Source: Paracyclopina nana
Taxonomy: Eukaryota; Arthropoda; Copepoda; Cyclopoida; Cyclopettidae
DNA length: 64,000 bases
Reading direction: 5' to 3'
Assembly (NCBI GenBank): GCA_019096065.1
Contig: JAGUCH010000002.1
Coordinates: 4,104,501-4,168,500 of the forward strand
The stretch's first letter is position 1, and every line of letters starts with the position of its first letter. Shown one piece after another: positions 36,420 through 48,803 of the stretch. Under the pieces are notes generated by a model. It worked only from the letters and a program-made list of their open reading frames with translations. It ran no database searches and was not told where the DNA came from. The position numbers and the translations under genes were made by a program.

Positions 36420-39400
36420 ATGCTATGCACAACTTTCAGTTTATGTTACGTCGTTTTGCATAAATTGTCTAGCGCAGACAACGGTTACCGAAATGCTAGG
36501 CAACCTAGCTCAAGTGTTACAACAAATCGCTCATTGAGTCCATTATTGCTAGCCAAAATGGACATGCTTTCTAGGCCAGCGAGCAATACGAGCCAAGTAT
36601 CATCTAGGCCAATGAGCAATACGAGCCAAATGTCATCGAGGCCCGTAAGTGCGATTAGTGGGGCATCCCAAATGTCCCTTCAAAGCAGGCCAGGCTCAAT
36701 ATTGAAAAGGGCAGAGTCAGCTTCGTCCCAAGCCTCTCTCGATTCACGAAGATTTCTCGTTAATCCGTCAGCTAAGAGAGATCCAGGACTCTATAGGTAT
36801 TTTTAACAAAAGTAAAACTACAGCTATAGTAAGACTTTAGAGTTTCTTTTGGGCTCGTAAGGAAAAAGTCGATTGCCTTTGGCTCCGAAGACAATGATAC
36901 CATCGTGTTTCCAAATGGAGAGCCGCCAAGGGGTTGCTGGTATTATTTCACCAAATGCATTGGTGGGATGTGGTCCACTCGTGAGATTGAGACAAATGCC
37001 AACAAAGAAGTTTACGTCCGAACGACAATCAGAGAATTGGTGATTTATGTGATTTTCCTCGTGGTGCTTTCTTTCCGTGAGATCCTCATTTCCATCCATT
37101 ATTAGTGAACACACGCACAATAGCGATGCGTCTCATTTCAGTGACATTTTCGATGACATCCACGGTCAAGTTCTACTACACCCAAATTATGATCGATTTG
37201 TTTGGTGGCTACAAAGATGTCCAAACAGTCGATAATTTCTGGTCATTCATGAATGGTGACTTTTTGGACAGCCTCTATTGGGAGTATGACAATGGCATCG
37301 ATCCTTCTGATCAATCTGAATTCATTTGCCCTGATGGCTCGAAATCGGTGGGACCGTGTCCAGTCACACCGGTTGACAGAAATATCCTCTATGAAAATAA
37401 GCTCCTTGGGCTACCCAGGTTAAAATAACGGAAAGCAATTAAAGCTCCATTTTTTAACCTCCTACTCGTCTTGCTTTGTTCCATTTCCAGGCTAAGACAG
37501 CTGAAAGTGCGGAACGATTCTTGCCACGTGTCCATGCTCATACAAGAACTGAGACGAAACTTGTCAAAGGCAAACCCTAGTGAATGCTATGACCATTATA
37601 GCTCAAGCTTGGAGGATACCAGCAATTTCGGGCCTGGCATCGACACAAATGTGTCGACTTGGAATCTGGAAGGCGACCGAGTCACCAATATTTCCGCGTA
37701 AGCTATTTTCACCATCAGCTGACGTTTTCCGGTAAACCACGTGGCTTTTGTTTTTGTGTGCTCCATTAGATGGATGTACCAGACTGAGGATGAGATTGAT
37801 GGGACGCCATTTTCAGGCAATCTTGGGTATTACAGCGGCGCTGGCTCATATCAAGTAATTCCTAGGCCAATTAACCAAATCCTGTATAGTATACAGATGA
37901 ATTACAATATAGGATCTGGCTTCTTCGAAAGACAAGTCATCCGAAATTATATCAGAACTGAAGGAAGGTTTGTGGATTTCATCTGGCACAAGGTTCATTT
38001 CGATTGATTTCACAGTGTACAACGCCAACATCAACCTTTTCTGCATCATCAAGTAAAATCTTCTAGAAATTACAAAAAATTCATGTAAAACAGTGATTCT
38101 GATAGGATCGTTTTTGAATTTTCCGCTACTGGGGGCATTTTCCCAATAGGGGACTTTCGGACTGTCAAATTGCTGAAATATGTGACGCCCACCGACTATT
38201 TCATGCTTGCTTGCGAGCTCATATTTTGCGCATTTGTGGCCTATTACACCGTCGAAGAAGTATTGGAGATTCGACAGCACAGCTTTCTGTATTTTGGCTA
38301 CATTTGGAACCTTTTGGACATAGCAGTCCTCGTTGTAAGCCTTTAAACCTCTTACTGGTGTTGAATGCAGCTTCATATGTTGTTCATCTTTCAGATGTGT
38401 GGGATTTTAATCATGTTCAATGCATTCACAACCAGCACTGTGGAAACGGAATTGGTCAGCTTACTGAGTGAGCCGGACAAATTCGCGGATTTCACCCATC
38501 TGGGATCACTCACCACACAAAACGGCAATGTGACGGCCATTGCTGTCTTTTTGGCCTGGGTGAAACTTTTCAAGTATTTATCCTTCAACAAAACCATGAC
38601 TCAACTGACCAAAACGTTGTCAAGGGTAAGTTACATCTAAAACCCATTCTAGTAAAAGCTATCATATAATTTCCTTTTCAGTCGGCAAAAGATATGGCTG
38701 GATTTGGAGTTATGTTTTTCATAGCCTTTTTCTCCTTTGCCATATTTGGATATGCCTTATTTTGCCCGGATGTAAGTACACCTATAAAGCAGCATCTGTC
38801 ACACCTTTGAGATAAATATGCCAAGCTAGCATAATGCATAGTGCTACTATATGGCTTTAACCGCCCATCAATAATATGCACAGATATCAAAGCTATTCAA
38901 AATCGTATTTCATTGTGATTTTTGACGCAGCTACCCGACTATCAAAGTTTCGGTGAATGCATTTTCACACTATTGAGGATAATTCTGGGCGAATTCGATT
39001 TTCCTGGGATGATGGCGTCACAACCGATATTGGCACCGTGGTACTTTTTCGCCTACGTCGTGTTCATTTTCTTCATTTTACTGGTAGGCTTCTCGGCGTC
39101 AGAAATTATTTTCAAGTTACGTTAAATATCGACTTTTTGCTGATATAGAACATGTTTTTGGCCATCATCAACGATACCTATGCTGAAGTCAAAGATGAAC
39201 TGGCTTCAAAGCAAGCTGATCAAATGGTGGAAGATTACTTCAAAAAGGGTTATACCAATGTGATTGGAAAATTGTCCGGCCAAGATAGCTCAAAGCCACA
39301 GGATATCATGAATGCCCTGAGAGCAGCCTACGCTGATGATGAGATTGTGACCTATGCTGAAATCAGGCAAAATCTCAAAAAGTATAACCAGTATTCGAAA

Positions 39401-40000
39401 ATGCTCGTTAACCAGTTTTAAGATACTCTAATACTATGCAGGTGCAACTTTTCGGACATGGAAATTGAAATGTTCATATCTCAATACGACAACGATGAGA
39501 ATGACGAGATTGATGAGAACGAGGCAGTCAAGGTCTTCAGAGATCTCACTGATGGGAAGCAAATCACAGGAGTTCAAGAAGGCTTTGAACTTCCCTACGA
39601 AAAAAGGCTGCCTCCACCATCCGATGAGGATCTAGCAAAGTATATATTATTGCAAAATATCTTCTTAACGAGGAAAACTCTCAATGCATTTTCAGCATGA
39701 TCATCATGGTGGATGAGCTTGAGGAGAAAATAGGAGAAATGGTGGGTAAACTCGATGCTGCTGTGGATAAAATGACCAATGTGGAAAAGTCAAAGGCGCT
39801 CAAAAAAGAGTCGATGAATAAGATTCTGGCGGCTCTTTTTTCTGCTAATGATGATGGATGTAAGCTTTCCTTTTTTACGTAGCTTTCTGCTGATTTAACC
39901 GATTCTTTTTAAATACTTAGTGAATGACGAGGAGCGGAAATCCAAAGTGGAGGAAATGGTCAAGTCTGAATTGCAAAAATTGGATTCAAATCGCCAATAA
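36420..40000 (+). CDS. Pkd2: Polycystin-2 (TRPP2) cation channel
   Basis: Fourteen exons: 36420-36796, 36862-37076, 37142-37418, 37491-37697, 37770-37854, 37913-38052, 38106-38334, 38395-38625, 38682-38771, 38931-39083, 39149-39381, 39442-39639, 39696-39859 and 39921-40000 (892 residues). Polycystin-2 is a six-helix, cilia- and sperm-associated calcium-permeable channel (fly amo). Seen: Ser-rich N-tail; S1 (RELVIYVIFLVVLSF); the polycystin (TOP) domain with IDLFGGY, GLPRLRQLKVRNDSC, WISSGTRF and FTVYNANINLFC; S2-S5 helices; pore region LLRIILGEFDFPGM; S6 FFILLNMFLAIINDTYAEVK; an EF-hand loop DNDENDEIDENE; and a C-terminal coiled coil (MVDELEEKIGEMVGKLDAAV). The start is uncertain: ATG at 36420 continues in frame, but an acceptor at 36471 or the ATG at 36558 are alternatives. 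It begins only about 120 bases after cytohesin ends. Confidence 0.9.
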
Positions 40001-40437
40001 TAATTGCTGTATTGATAATCACAGACTGCATAAGTCAGAAGCTGAAATAAAAGCGACGAAGCGTTTTGTAGCAAAGGTTGCGTGATTTTTATTTTATACT
40101 TACGTTCCTTAATTCTGCTGACTGCACTTATAAATGCTGATAAGAATAGAAAACTTGTAAAATTTCCATATCATTGCAATTTCCAAAGGTAATATTTTAA
40201 TTATACAAAATAAAAACCAATTTCTTAAATGAAATGCAAATTGAAAGCAATTTTGAAATGAAAGCTACATTTCAGCCCAACTTGACACTTGAACTTAGAT
40301 CAAAAGAACCGTTTTGTTAAGTGCTACAGATGATAAAACGTCAAGTTCGCACCAAAACAAAACCATTTCTCAGTTTTCACTTTTCACACACAGTTCCAAA
40401 ATTCTGAGCTGATTCCTAAATAGCTGTAATGTGTATT
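40001..40437. other. Convergent 3' region
   Basis: 3' UTRs of Pkd2 (AATAAA near 40045) and of the converging tetraspan gene; no coding sequence. Confidence 0.5.
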
Positions 40438-41181
40438 TCAGTTTTCGTACGCAATTGCCATATCTTTATGTTGCAAAAAGGCGGCCAAAAGGTGCAGTGC
40501 ACTTTGAACTAGTCCAAAAACGCCAGCAAAAACTTTGATCTCATATTGCTCGACAAAATATCGACCATACTGAAAAGAAGAAAAAATGTATCTTACATAT
40601 TGAAATTATGTATCCAGCCTTACTTGACCCAGTTGTATCAAAAGAATCATTCCACCAAGAGCTGAAGCAATACAAGCTGCTAGTTGACTTAGCAATGCAT
40701 GAAGATTATCTTGGTAAGTATCAGCCTAAAAAACACATTATCAAAGGTTGAGAAATACTTGCTTGTATTTTCAAACCTTTTGTAAGATGAATACAATGAT
40801 GGACATTGCAGTGAAGGAGAAAGCTATCGCGTACAGCACCAAATAAGTCAATTCAGAGTGAAAAAGTGATGTTCTATATGAGCCCTTATTGAAGTAATGT
40901 TAGGATAGTTAGCCTTTAATAATTATGAGGAATGATACCTTGTAATAGGAGAAGTTGTAGCCTATGATTGCAACGTTGATGCCCCCCATCACCAAAGTGA
41001 TGATATTTAGCCAAAAAGCCAGTGTTTTTCCATTGTTGCAACAACTTATGGCCACTGGGTGGCCAGCTTCAACATTGCCAGAATTGGCACTTCTCCTTGT
41101 GGGTGAATTATTTGGTATGTAGTACACTGGGCTCACTTCATGGTGCCTTGGACGGCTCATGTTATGAGTAGGCCTGTTCAT
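40438..41181 (-). CDS. Small tetraspan membrane protein (MARVEL/Snakeskin-like topology)
   Basis: Exons 41181-40939, 40884-40777, 40725-40624 and 40569-40438 give 194 residues in phase 0 throughout. After a basic, Pro/His-rich cytoplasmic N-terminus come four hydrophobic segments: FWLNIITLVMGGINVAIIGY, TYLVLYAIAFSFTAMSIIVF, LSQLAACIASALGGMILLI and VFAGVFGLVQSALHLLAAFL. Short loops and size match MARVEL-type or arthropod smooth-septate-junction proteins such as Snakeskin, but no diagnostic motif decides between them. It converges on Pkd2 and is divergent from the DIPK1 gene. Confidence 0.65.
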
Positions 41182-41690
41182 TTCATGCCACCTATTTGCA
41201 AATGGAGCGCATTTTTCTACTCGTGACTAAGAATACATTGACTATGCGCACTAAGGGCTCTCCGGATGAGAAAAGGTCAATAAAAATGGGCATTTTTCAG
41301 TTCCAAGTTTCTCCTGGTGCATTCCAAGTAGGTCTTTGATTAAGAGGAAAACCCAGGCTTTTTTTAGCTTCTAAGCAACTCAATTGTCATGGCTATAAAA
41401 TTCCATTTTTTAAAATCTTATGCATGACTTAGTTTACATATTCATCAGTGCTTTGTCAACAATAGAGGCAATTGCAAGGAGTAATTTTGGTAAGAAGTCT
41501 TTGTGCTGCTAAGTGAGAAAATAGCTATTGCCAAGGGATCCGGAAATCCCATTTCCTGCCCTCAAAATGCCCGTTATTCAAACTGGCGCGAATCTTTGAA
41601 GTTGCACATCAGTCTTATCGCAAAGTCAACATTTACCAAATATGTGCAGCATAATGCAGCTGATCATAGCCTACCTGATACATTTTCAGC
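41182..41690. other. Divergent promoter region
   Basis: Non-coding spacer between two divergently transcribed membrane-protein genes; no clear core element picked out. Confidence 0.35.
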
Positions 41691-43981
41691 ATGCGAATGC
41701 ATCCCAAATTGATGCGAAAATGGCTGATAATTGCGGACAAAATGCGAAGGAGGAGATTCAGCTCAAAGAAGGCCTTGACTTTGGTGGCTATTTGCGTTGC
41801 CTTCATTATAGTGCATTACTTGTATAAGTGGAACATTTTCTGCTCCAACGGTCAAATTCATAACACAATAGGTAATTAAATTAGCTCAACTTGGAAGGTT
41901 GCGTGTCAGATAAGTTCCGAGATGGCTTATTTATACTAAATCTCTTCGGCGATAATCTTGAGGAAAATGGGACACCTACTACTCTTATCCTGGTATAATA
42001 GCATGTATAGTATATCATTTTAGATACGCTGTGCGAACATTTTGCCAATGGCAAAGCCCATGGGAATCTTTGCAGAGAGATTTGTGTAACAAGGGCTTTG
42101 TTGCCTGAAGCTTGCTCTACATTCCACGGTGGCAAGGAAGTTGTTTTCTCTGCAACTTTAAATGACAACCAGCCAGTAAATGAAAACCATCCCAGGCTCT
42201 GGATTCTATCTGTAAATCATAATTTCTTTCCTTAGGTTTACGTCAAAGGGCGGAGAATGGACTTTTTGGCCCATCCGGAAGAGGCCTTACATTGGGGCTC
42301 TCAAGTTTTCCCGTCAAAAGGTGACTTTGACTTGATGGTCAGAAGCTACTTGGAGCACAACATGGGCATCAAATTGGCCAAGGATGCAGATATTATGGAG
42401 ACATTGTGGTTTCCGGAGAAAAACGCGCCCTCCTCTCCAGGTTGACCCGATTCATAATGCTCCAAGTGTATAATCTAATTTTTAAAGTCCAGATCAATTG
42501 AATTGGAAAATGGCCAGCGTGTGGAGTCTCATCCAGGACAGTGAATATGTCTTCTCCAGACTGTATGCTCAAACTGACATCTTTCCATCCCTTTTTGGAA
42601 CATGTGGCGGCCTTTTTGTCGTGGAAGCCTTAGAACCCATCCAATACCCGGCCTACTATGCCAAGCTCACCTTTACTGATTGGGCTCAACGAGTCTCAGT
42701 AGCATTGGCCATGCTCGACTTTCTGGACGAGCTCGACAATGTCATTGATGAGCCGGTCTACCTTTGTGATGTGAAACGGGAGCATTTCGGCATTTCCGAC
42801 TTTGGCAGAGTCAAATTCCTCGATCTGGACTCTGTGTTCCTCAAATCCTACTTGGGTAGTTATTTTTTGAATTTGAACCAAAACAAAGCTCTGATCAATC
42901 TGTCCCTTAGATAGGACGATGACTCAAAATGTCTCCTGTGAGAGCCACGAGGACTGCAATTTCTTCCACTGTAGAGGCATGTGTGATTTGATCACAAATC
43001 AATGTGTCAAGGGAGTTGTCAACAACAATTTGCAAGTATGCTAAATTTGTGAATTGACATTTAATTGACGTTCTTTACCACTTTTCCTCCTCTTCTAGTT
43101 ATTATGCCAAAAGATTCTGCTATCCCGTCCTTATGGACCTTTGCTTGGCACTGTGAATTATCCCGGATTATTGACATCAAAGCATCTCAACAAAAGACTC
43201 AAGGCAGTAAGTAAATCTGCACACACTGAATGCCATGGAAGCAAAATGGTAATAAACTAGGACGTGTGTTTTTCCAAGGCCTTTTTTTGGTGGGGGCATC
43301 AATCAGTTGCGCAATGACTTGCGTCACTGTAAACCTTGGAAATGAAGTCATTAGCTGGGTGCTTTTTTCATAACATTTTCCGAAAGTCGTCGAGTCGATC
43401 TATGCTTGCCGTTGGCTTAAGTGAAATTAAAAGCGTGCATGTTCGGTAATCCACCAACTGAAAATAGCTCAAAATGTGCAGCACTCTCCTCAAATTATAA
43501 TTTTCAGTTGCCATACCAAGACCCTTATTGTATGCAGCATTTTCTCAAAGACGGTGACTTTCTTGGCAGCTGTGGTGCAGCATGAGAAACTTTTTTATTC
43601 TCTCTTCTACAACACAATTTGATCCTTGAAATTTAGTTTGGCAGCGTGTTTTTTGCCAGCTACTCTTCACGTTTTTGCATGATTGGCTTTCAAAATTCCT
43701 GAAGGAGCAGAATAGTGGTGCTTGAAGAACTATTTCTTTTATTGAACATTCCATGCAGGCAAATCTTTTAATTCTCAATCTTTTGAACTTTTTCTCTTTT
43801 CCTCCAGATTCTGGAACGATGTGCCAATCCGAGTGGAAGTAAAGATGGTATTCGGCTAGAAGCTGGTCCAGACATTAGAATGGAGCTTTACAAGGGGCTC
43901 AGGGAAGTCATGGACATTGCCAGGCAAATTGACCATAATGAGCTGGATATGGAAAGGCTGGACAGAGATGATATGAAGTAG
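41691..43981 (+). CDS. FAM69/DIPK1-family protein-kinase-like ER protein
   Basis: Exons 41691-41871, 42024-42175, 42236-42440, 42493-42855, 42911-43035, 43099-43206 and 43808-43981 give 435 residues. DIPK1 (FAM69) proteins are type II, cysteine-rich, kinase-fold proteins kept in the endoplasmic reticulum. Seen: a cytoplasmic N-terminus with a tetra-Arg cluster (KMRRRRFSSKK, a possible ER-retention signal); one membrane helix (ALTLVAICVAFIIVHYL); the N-terminal Cys pattern CEHFANGKAHGNLCREIC; the kinase-like core DFLAHPEEALHWG, LTFTDWAQRVSVALAMLDF and YLCDVKREHFGISDFGRVKFLDLD, where the last Asp residues take the metal-binding position; and the family CESHEDCNFFHCRGMCD and NLQLLCQKILL elements. 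A 600-base intron precedes the last exon. Substrate unknown. Confidence 0.85.
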
Positions 43982-46900
43982 ATGCACTTTCATATTTTGG
44001 AAACGTTTCAGTTCCAATCGATTGCTTTTGATCTTTTTGAGATCCGCTTTTTTTGGAATGTTTCCATTATGGCTTCAGCGACTCTGAAGCTGAATATTGT
44101 CAAAAATCCCTTTTAAAGGGCATTTCAAATTATTTAGAAGCTATGAATTTCTAAGTAGCATATTCTCAAGAGTAATACAGAGCACATTTTACTGGAGTTT
44201 TTGGATTTCATTTTTTAAATCCTAGTATTTTTGTCTGAAATGTTTAAGCAGTTTTATTGAGAAGAAAGTCTGACTTTTGAGCTTTTTGCTGGCACTCGCT
44301 AAAGAATGTCGCTATAAATGCTGCATTAAAAATGGTATTTGCATTTGGCTTATTGTAATATAGCCGAAAACCTCCAAATACCCTGTGTGGGCACAATATT
44401 GCACTTGCAAACAGCAGCATTGCTGTACTAATAGAAAATATCAAATATCATCTTGTGCTCCTTTAATTGTTACCAGCAACGATTCTAGGTTCAAATAGTT
44501 TCAAGGGCCTTTTTACTCAGCTCTCATAGAAATTGAGTCAAGGAAAAGAGAGAATTCATTTACAAAGGTTAGCGTAGGATGATCAACCTACAAGGAAAGC
44601 AAACAACAGGGTATCTTGAAGCAATCTTGGCATATTGTACAGGAAAATGATTAGTGAGTCTAGCACAGTTATATGCACTTTTTCATTGATCATATACTGT
44701 GTATGAATTCGTGGACATATGCCTGCATGCTGATATAGTCCATTTACCGAGCAAAATGGGCAGCGCATTATTGCATGAGCATTCTGAGGTCGGAGAACCA
44801 ATTTCCCAGCTGATCTGAGCTCCTACGTAAATGGAATATTTTGCTTTATGTCCAAAAGCTCAATTTTTTGCTTTCTGCTCTGATGAAATTGTCAATCAGT
44901 GTTTTCTTGTGTAAATCAATAAAGGCCAAATAAGGAGTCACACACAGTTGCTTTTGAAGGCTGACACTGATGCATTGGGTCAATTTGTGCCCCTATTTGC
45001 TTCCAATCTTGGGAGGACAGAATTCTTCTCTCAAGGAGGTATAAGCTTTTTTAAGCCTGTTTTGGCAAGGCTGCCTGTGGTGTATCTTCTTAGGCTGAGG
45101 CCAATCATGACTGCTACGACCGAGGTCGTCCTCGTTTGTTGACACAATTGCACTCAGTCTTCAACAAACATTCACTTATTGTGACAATCATTCTAAGCAC
45201 ACAATGTTCAATCAAGATTTCCATTAGAGGTTGGGTGCGAGAGAGACAAATGAAACAATTTTCCGCGGCCTTTCCTATCATGCTCCTCAACAGCTTTCAG
45301 AGACTTTGTTGGGTGCTTCAAGATCAAAGTTTCATGTCAAGCATGAAATGTGAAACCTGGCTGAACAACAAGGCTTCAACTTGAATTAAGAGTAGATGGC
45401 ATTAAAAATCTGGGGGGGAAATCGGCTTCCCCGAAGGGATATCAATTAGTGCGTTGTCACTTTGAACCTTACAGCCAGTGCTATTGCGTAATGGTTGATC
45501 TAGGGATCCGAATGCCGGTCTTTTCTTGAAATAGTTTTATTTGAGCTACTTTAAGTTTCCAAAGCCCCAGGGGACAAGTTTGGCTTTTAGCCTTCATTGC
45601 AGTGAAATGCACATACGAGGTTACTGCCGATCCATTAGATACACTGCGCAAGCATATAGTACACTAAATATGGCAAAAGTTTGCGAAAAGACATGGCTCT
45701 TAGCAAATTCCTTCATGTGGTTGAAACTTCTTCTCCAACCACTAGCTGTGGCATATTTTGGTAAACTATGTCATGTGCTGCTTTAAGCTGATGCTTAGAC
45801 AGTGATACTAACTAGAGCACTTGTATTTGCATAAAGTAATTATTCTGCCCATGAAGAGGCTTGCTTGTAGTAGGTCTTTTCCTGAGATTAACTTTTTTTA
45901 CTAATTAGTTTTCGTCTTAATCGTTTCATCTCGCACCTCTCAGGCTTAATAAGCAAGAACTTCTATTTTGCCACGATGATGGATTAGACCAGAGCAACTG
46001 AATGAAATATCAGTTTATCAATCTCAACGACAGCTGACCTTTCTTTAGGAAGAGCTTTAACTGCAACTCAGAATGCTACAATAAAAAACTATAGGTGGAA
46101 TTGAAATAGGCACTTTATCAGGAACTAAATAAGATTGATTCTCTCGATCTGTTCGCAGTTCTAGTTAAAAAGAAATGAAACCTTCGCATCCATTGGTTCA
46201 AAAAAATAGTTCGGATAGCAAGCATGCTTGATATCAAGGCTGTTAATTATTACAATGTTTTCCCATCATTAGCCACCCTTTTTCAATCATTAAAACTACT
46301 CTTTCGGAGCTCTCGCGCACCTATACGCGTATATGCAGTGAAGTTACCCTGTTGCTTTCACATAAAAAAGTCGCATGGCAGCATACAGCCGTGGAAGAGC
46401 TCCTCTCTCGTCGCAACAGTCGACGTCGCCATCGTCTACCTCGTCTCATAATATGTGTAGTAAACCAATCTCGCCTCATATCGTGGTCAAAGCTCGAACC
46501 GCACACCGAGCCACAGAGCAAAATATCATATCAATTCGTATTAGTATGCTAATATAGGAAGTGGTGCTGAATGAAATCACCCATCCGGCTACCGGTAAGT
46601 CAAAATAACTCATGACCTAGCGTGCGTTATCGCAGCTATATCCTTGTGATTTGAGCGTTTTTAGAAGCCAATAAAAGCTATAAAAAAAGAGTCAAGTGCT
46701 CTTCATGGCCTTCAGCTTGGTACAAGTGGAAGAAAAAATAAGAAGGAAGGTTGAGATTAACTTATGGATGTGTAGTATCATCATAGCAGAATATTCTCCT
46801 TTTGATGGGTATACCATAGCAGATCGCTAAGTGGGGATTAATTGCCAATTAATGCACTACTGTTCAAAGACGCAAGCAATAGGCTGAATAAATGGTCTCT

Positions 46901-48803
46901 TGGTATAAGTATACATAATTTTTCGTCCTTTCTTCGTTCGTCTGAGTCGAGTTCATTAATCAGCGCTTACAGCAAGCTGGCTTTCTGAAAAGTACCAATA
47001 TGCTAATTTATGAAGTACCTTCGCATATTCCCACAGGAGGAGAGCAAAGCTTATAGAAGTGTGTTTGATTTTCACCTAATCTGATTTTACGCTCAGAAAG
47101 TTTCCCGTTCGATCAAATGAATTCAGAACAAAAATATGGATGGCCAAGTTGGCAAATTCGAGAGGAAACTCCGAAACGAAAAGCCCATTCTTAACGACAG
47201 ATTATATGGTATTTGGGCTTATTATCTCTTTTGTGGGGCTTTAAAAGCGCGCCACTTTTCGCAACATTTATAGCTTCAATCACATAATGCTTGCACGAAA
47301 AGTCACGATTAAGCGCCAAAATAAAATGCTCATGAAACAACTTACGAAAAGGAGAAATATTGGCAGATGAAATCCAAAAAATGAGCCTTCAGCTATTGCA
47401 AGAATCGACGTTAACTCAAGTTGATTACATCTATCAAAACCAAATTTCATTCAGCAAATACAGTGCAAGGCATGTCAAATAAAATGAGCCCCTAAAATGC
47501 CCCATCAAGCCCACGAAAACGTTGCTCGGCTTCAAGCTGAACTTGTTGAGAGATAGGGTCGTATTCGCTTTAAATTAATGAAATTGTTCCGATTGTTTAC
47601 ATTTCTGCAACGCAATGCGGCGTGCCGCGTCATGGCCAGCACTCAGACAGCAACAATTTTTCCTGTTGGCATGAAAACACGCGTTAATTAATTTTCATTG
47701 CTTTCCGGGATTTGGCAGCCAATACATCTCTCCGAAAGCAAGGCAAAGAAAGGTAGAATCAGTAGCTAGCTCTCATGCATAGATGACTTCTTAAGGGTTC
47801 TCATAACCTTAATGGGAGCTAGCTCGCAACGCAGTGCAACAAAAGGACGCAGATTGCTTTTTCCTAAAAACAATTGCAGTGTACATTTCCTAAAATAACA
47901 TAGGCCTGAAATCATGAAATGTTAGATGACAGGTAAATCTGAGCCACTTATTTTGGTATACTCTGTTGGTAACTGGCTAATTGCAGGCACTTAGAATTAA
48001 GGATGACTGGCTAAAAGTGACAATAGGAGCTAAATTATGGAGAAACTAATTAACAGATAAAATAGTAAAGGCTGATGCAGCCAAGTTCCCCCTCAAAAGT
48101 TGCCAAACATACCTGGAAAAAGAAAATTGATGATCCAGAGGCAGATTGATGCTCGCAGCAAACAGTTATGACAGAGCAGCGTGCGAAGTGTTACGGAAAG
48201 TATCACAAGCAAAAAAAAAGCCCAGCCATTCGAGATAACTTTTCATACGTACGCCACATATGACATACGTTACAGATACTCAGTACAACCGCAAAATTCT
48301 TAATTAATACGCATACAGAGTGTTTTTGGATAGCTTGCATTCACGGCTGTAGCATATACTACAAGCTCGTAATCGGATTGTCTAGCATTTCATCTATGTT
48401 GCCATAATATCTATTGAACGAAAGTAATCTTGATTTCTGAAGATGTGAAAACTTTTTTCTCCCGTATCTAGCATATAAGAGGAGAGCAGGGAAGTAGCTA
48501 CTGGAGAAACTTTACACGATGTGCAAAATGCCTTGATTGAAAATTGAGCCTTCCGACAGCTTGCCAACGAAATCTCGATGCTTATGATTCAACTTTCTGA
48601 CTTTTTTGAGCTGCTAATGCTATCAGGCATTTTTCAAGTTGATGCTTGTCTTATAGTGAGAAAAAGTGGAAAGTTTACATAGCTTTTAAGTATATTCTTC
48701 GCGAAGATCGTCGGAAATGGCTGACTTGGCCTTAATTAATCACGATATAATTTTTGCTCCCTTCTTCCAGATTTTCTCTGGACCCGACTTTTTTGACAGC
48801 TCA
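43982..48803. other. About 4.8 kb without recognised genes
   Basis: No exon with a recognisable domain or consistent splice chain was found on either strand. Some short open frames (for example 44948-45142) have no supporting features. It probably contains the 3' UTR of the DIPK1 gene (AATAAA at about 44917) and the promoter or a first UTR exon of the next gene. Confidence 0.45.

Noticed and set aside
37930..38010. Apparent frameshift in polycystin-2 before the FTVYNANINLFC motif
   Set aside because: A 58-base intron (37855-37912, GTAATT...ATATAG) restores the frame and gives the expected WISSGTRF sequence.
44948..45384. Two consecutive short plus-strand frames
   Set aside because: No recognisable motif or consistent splicing between them.
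46321..46557. Overlapping Arg/Ser-rich frames on both strands
   Set aside because: CpG-containing low-complexity sequence opens several frames at once; no gene features.
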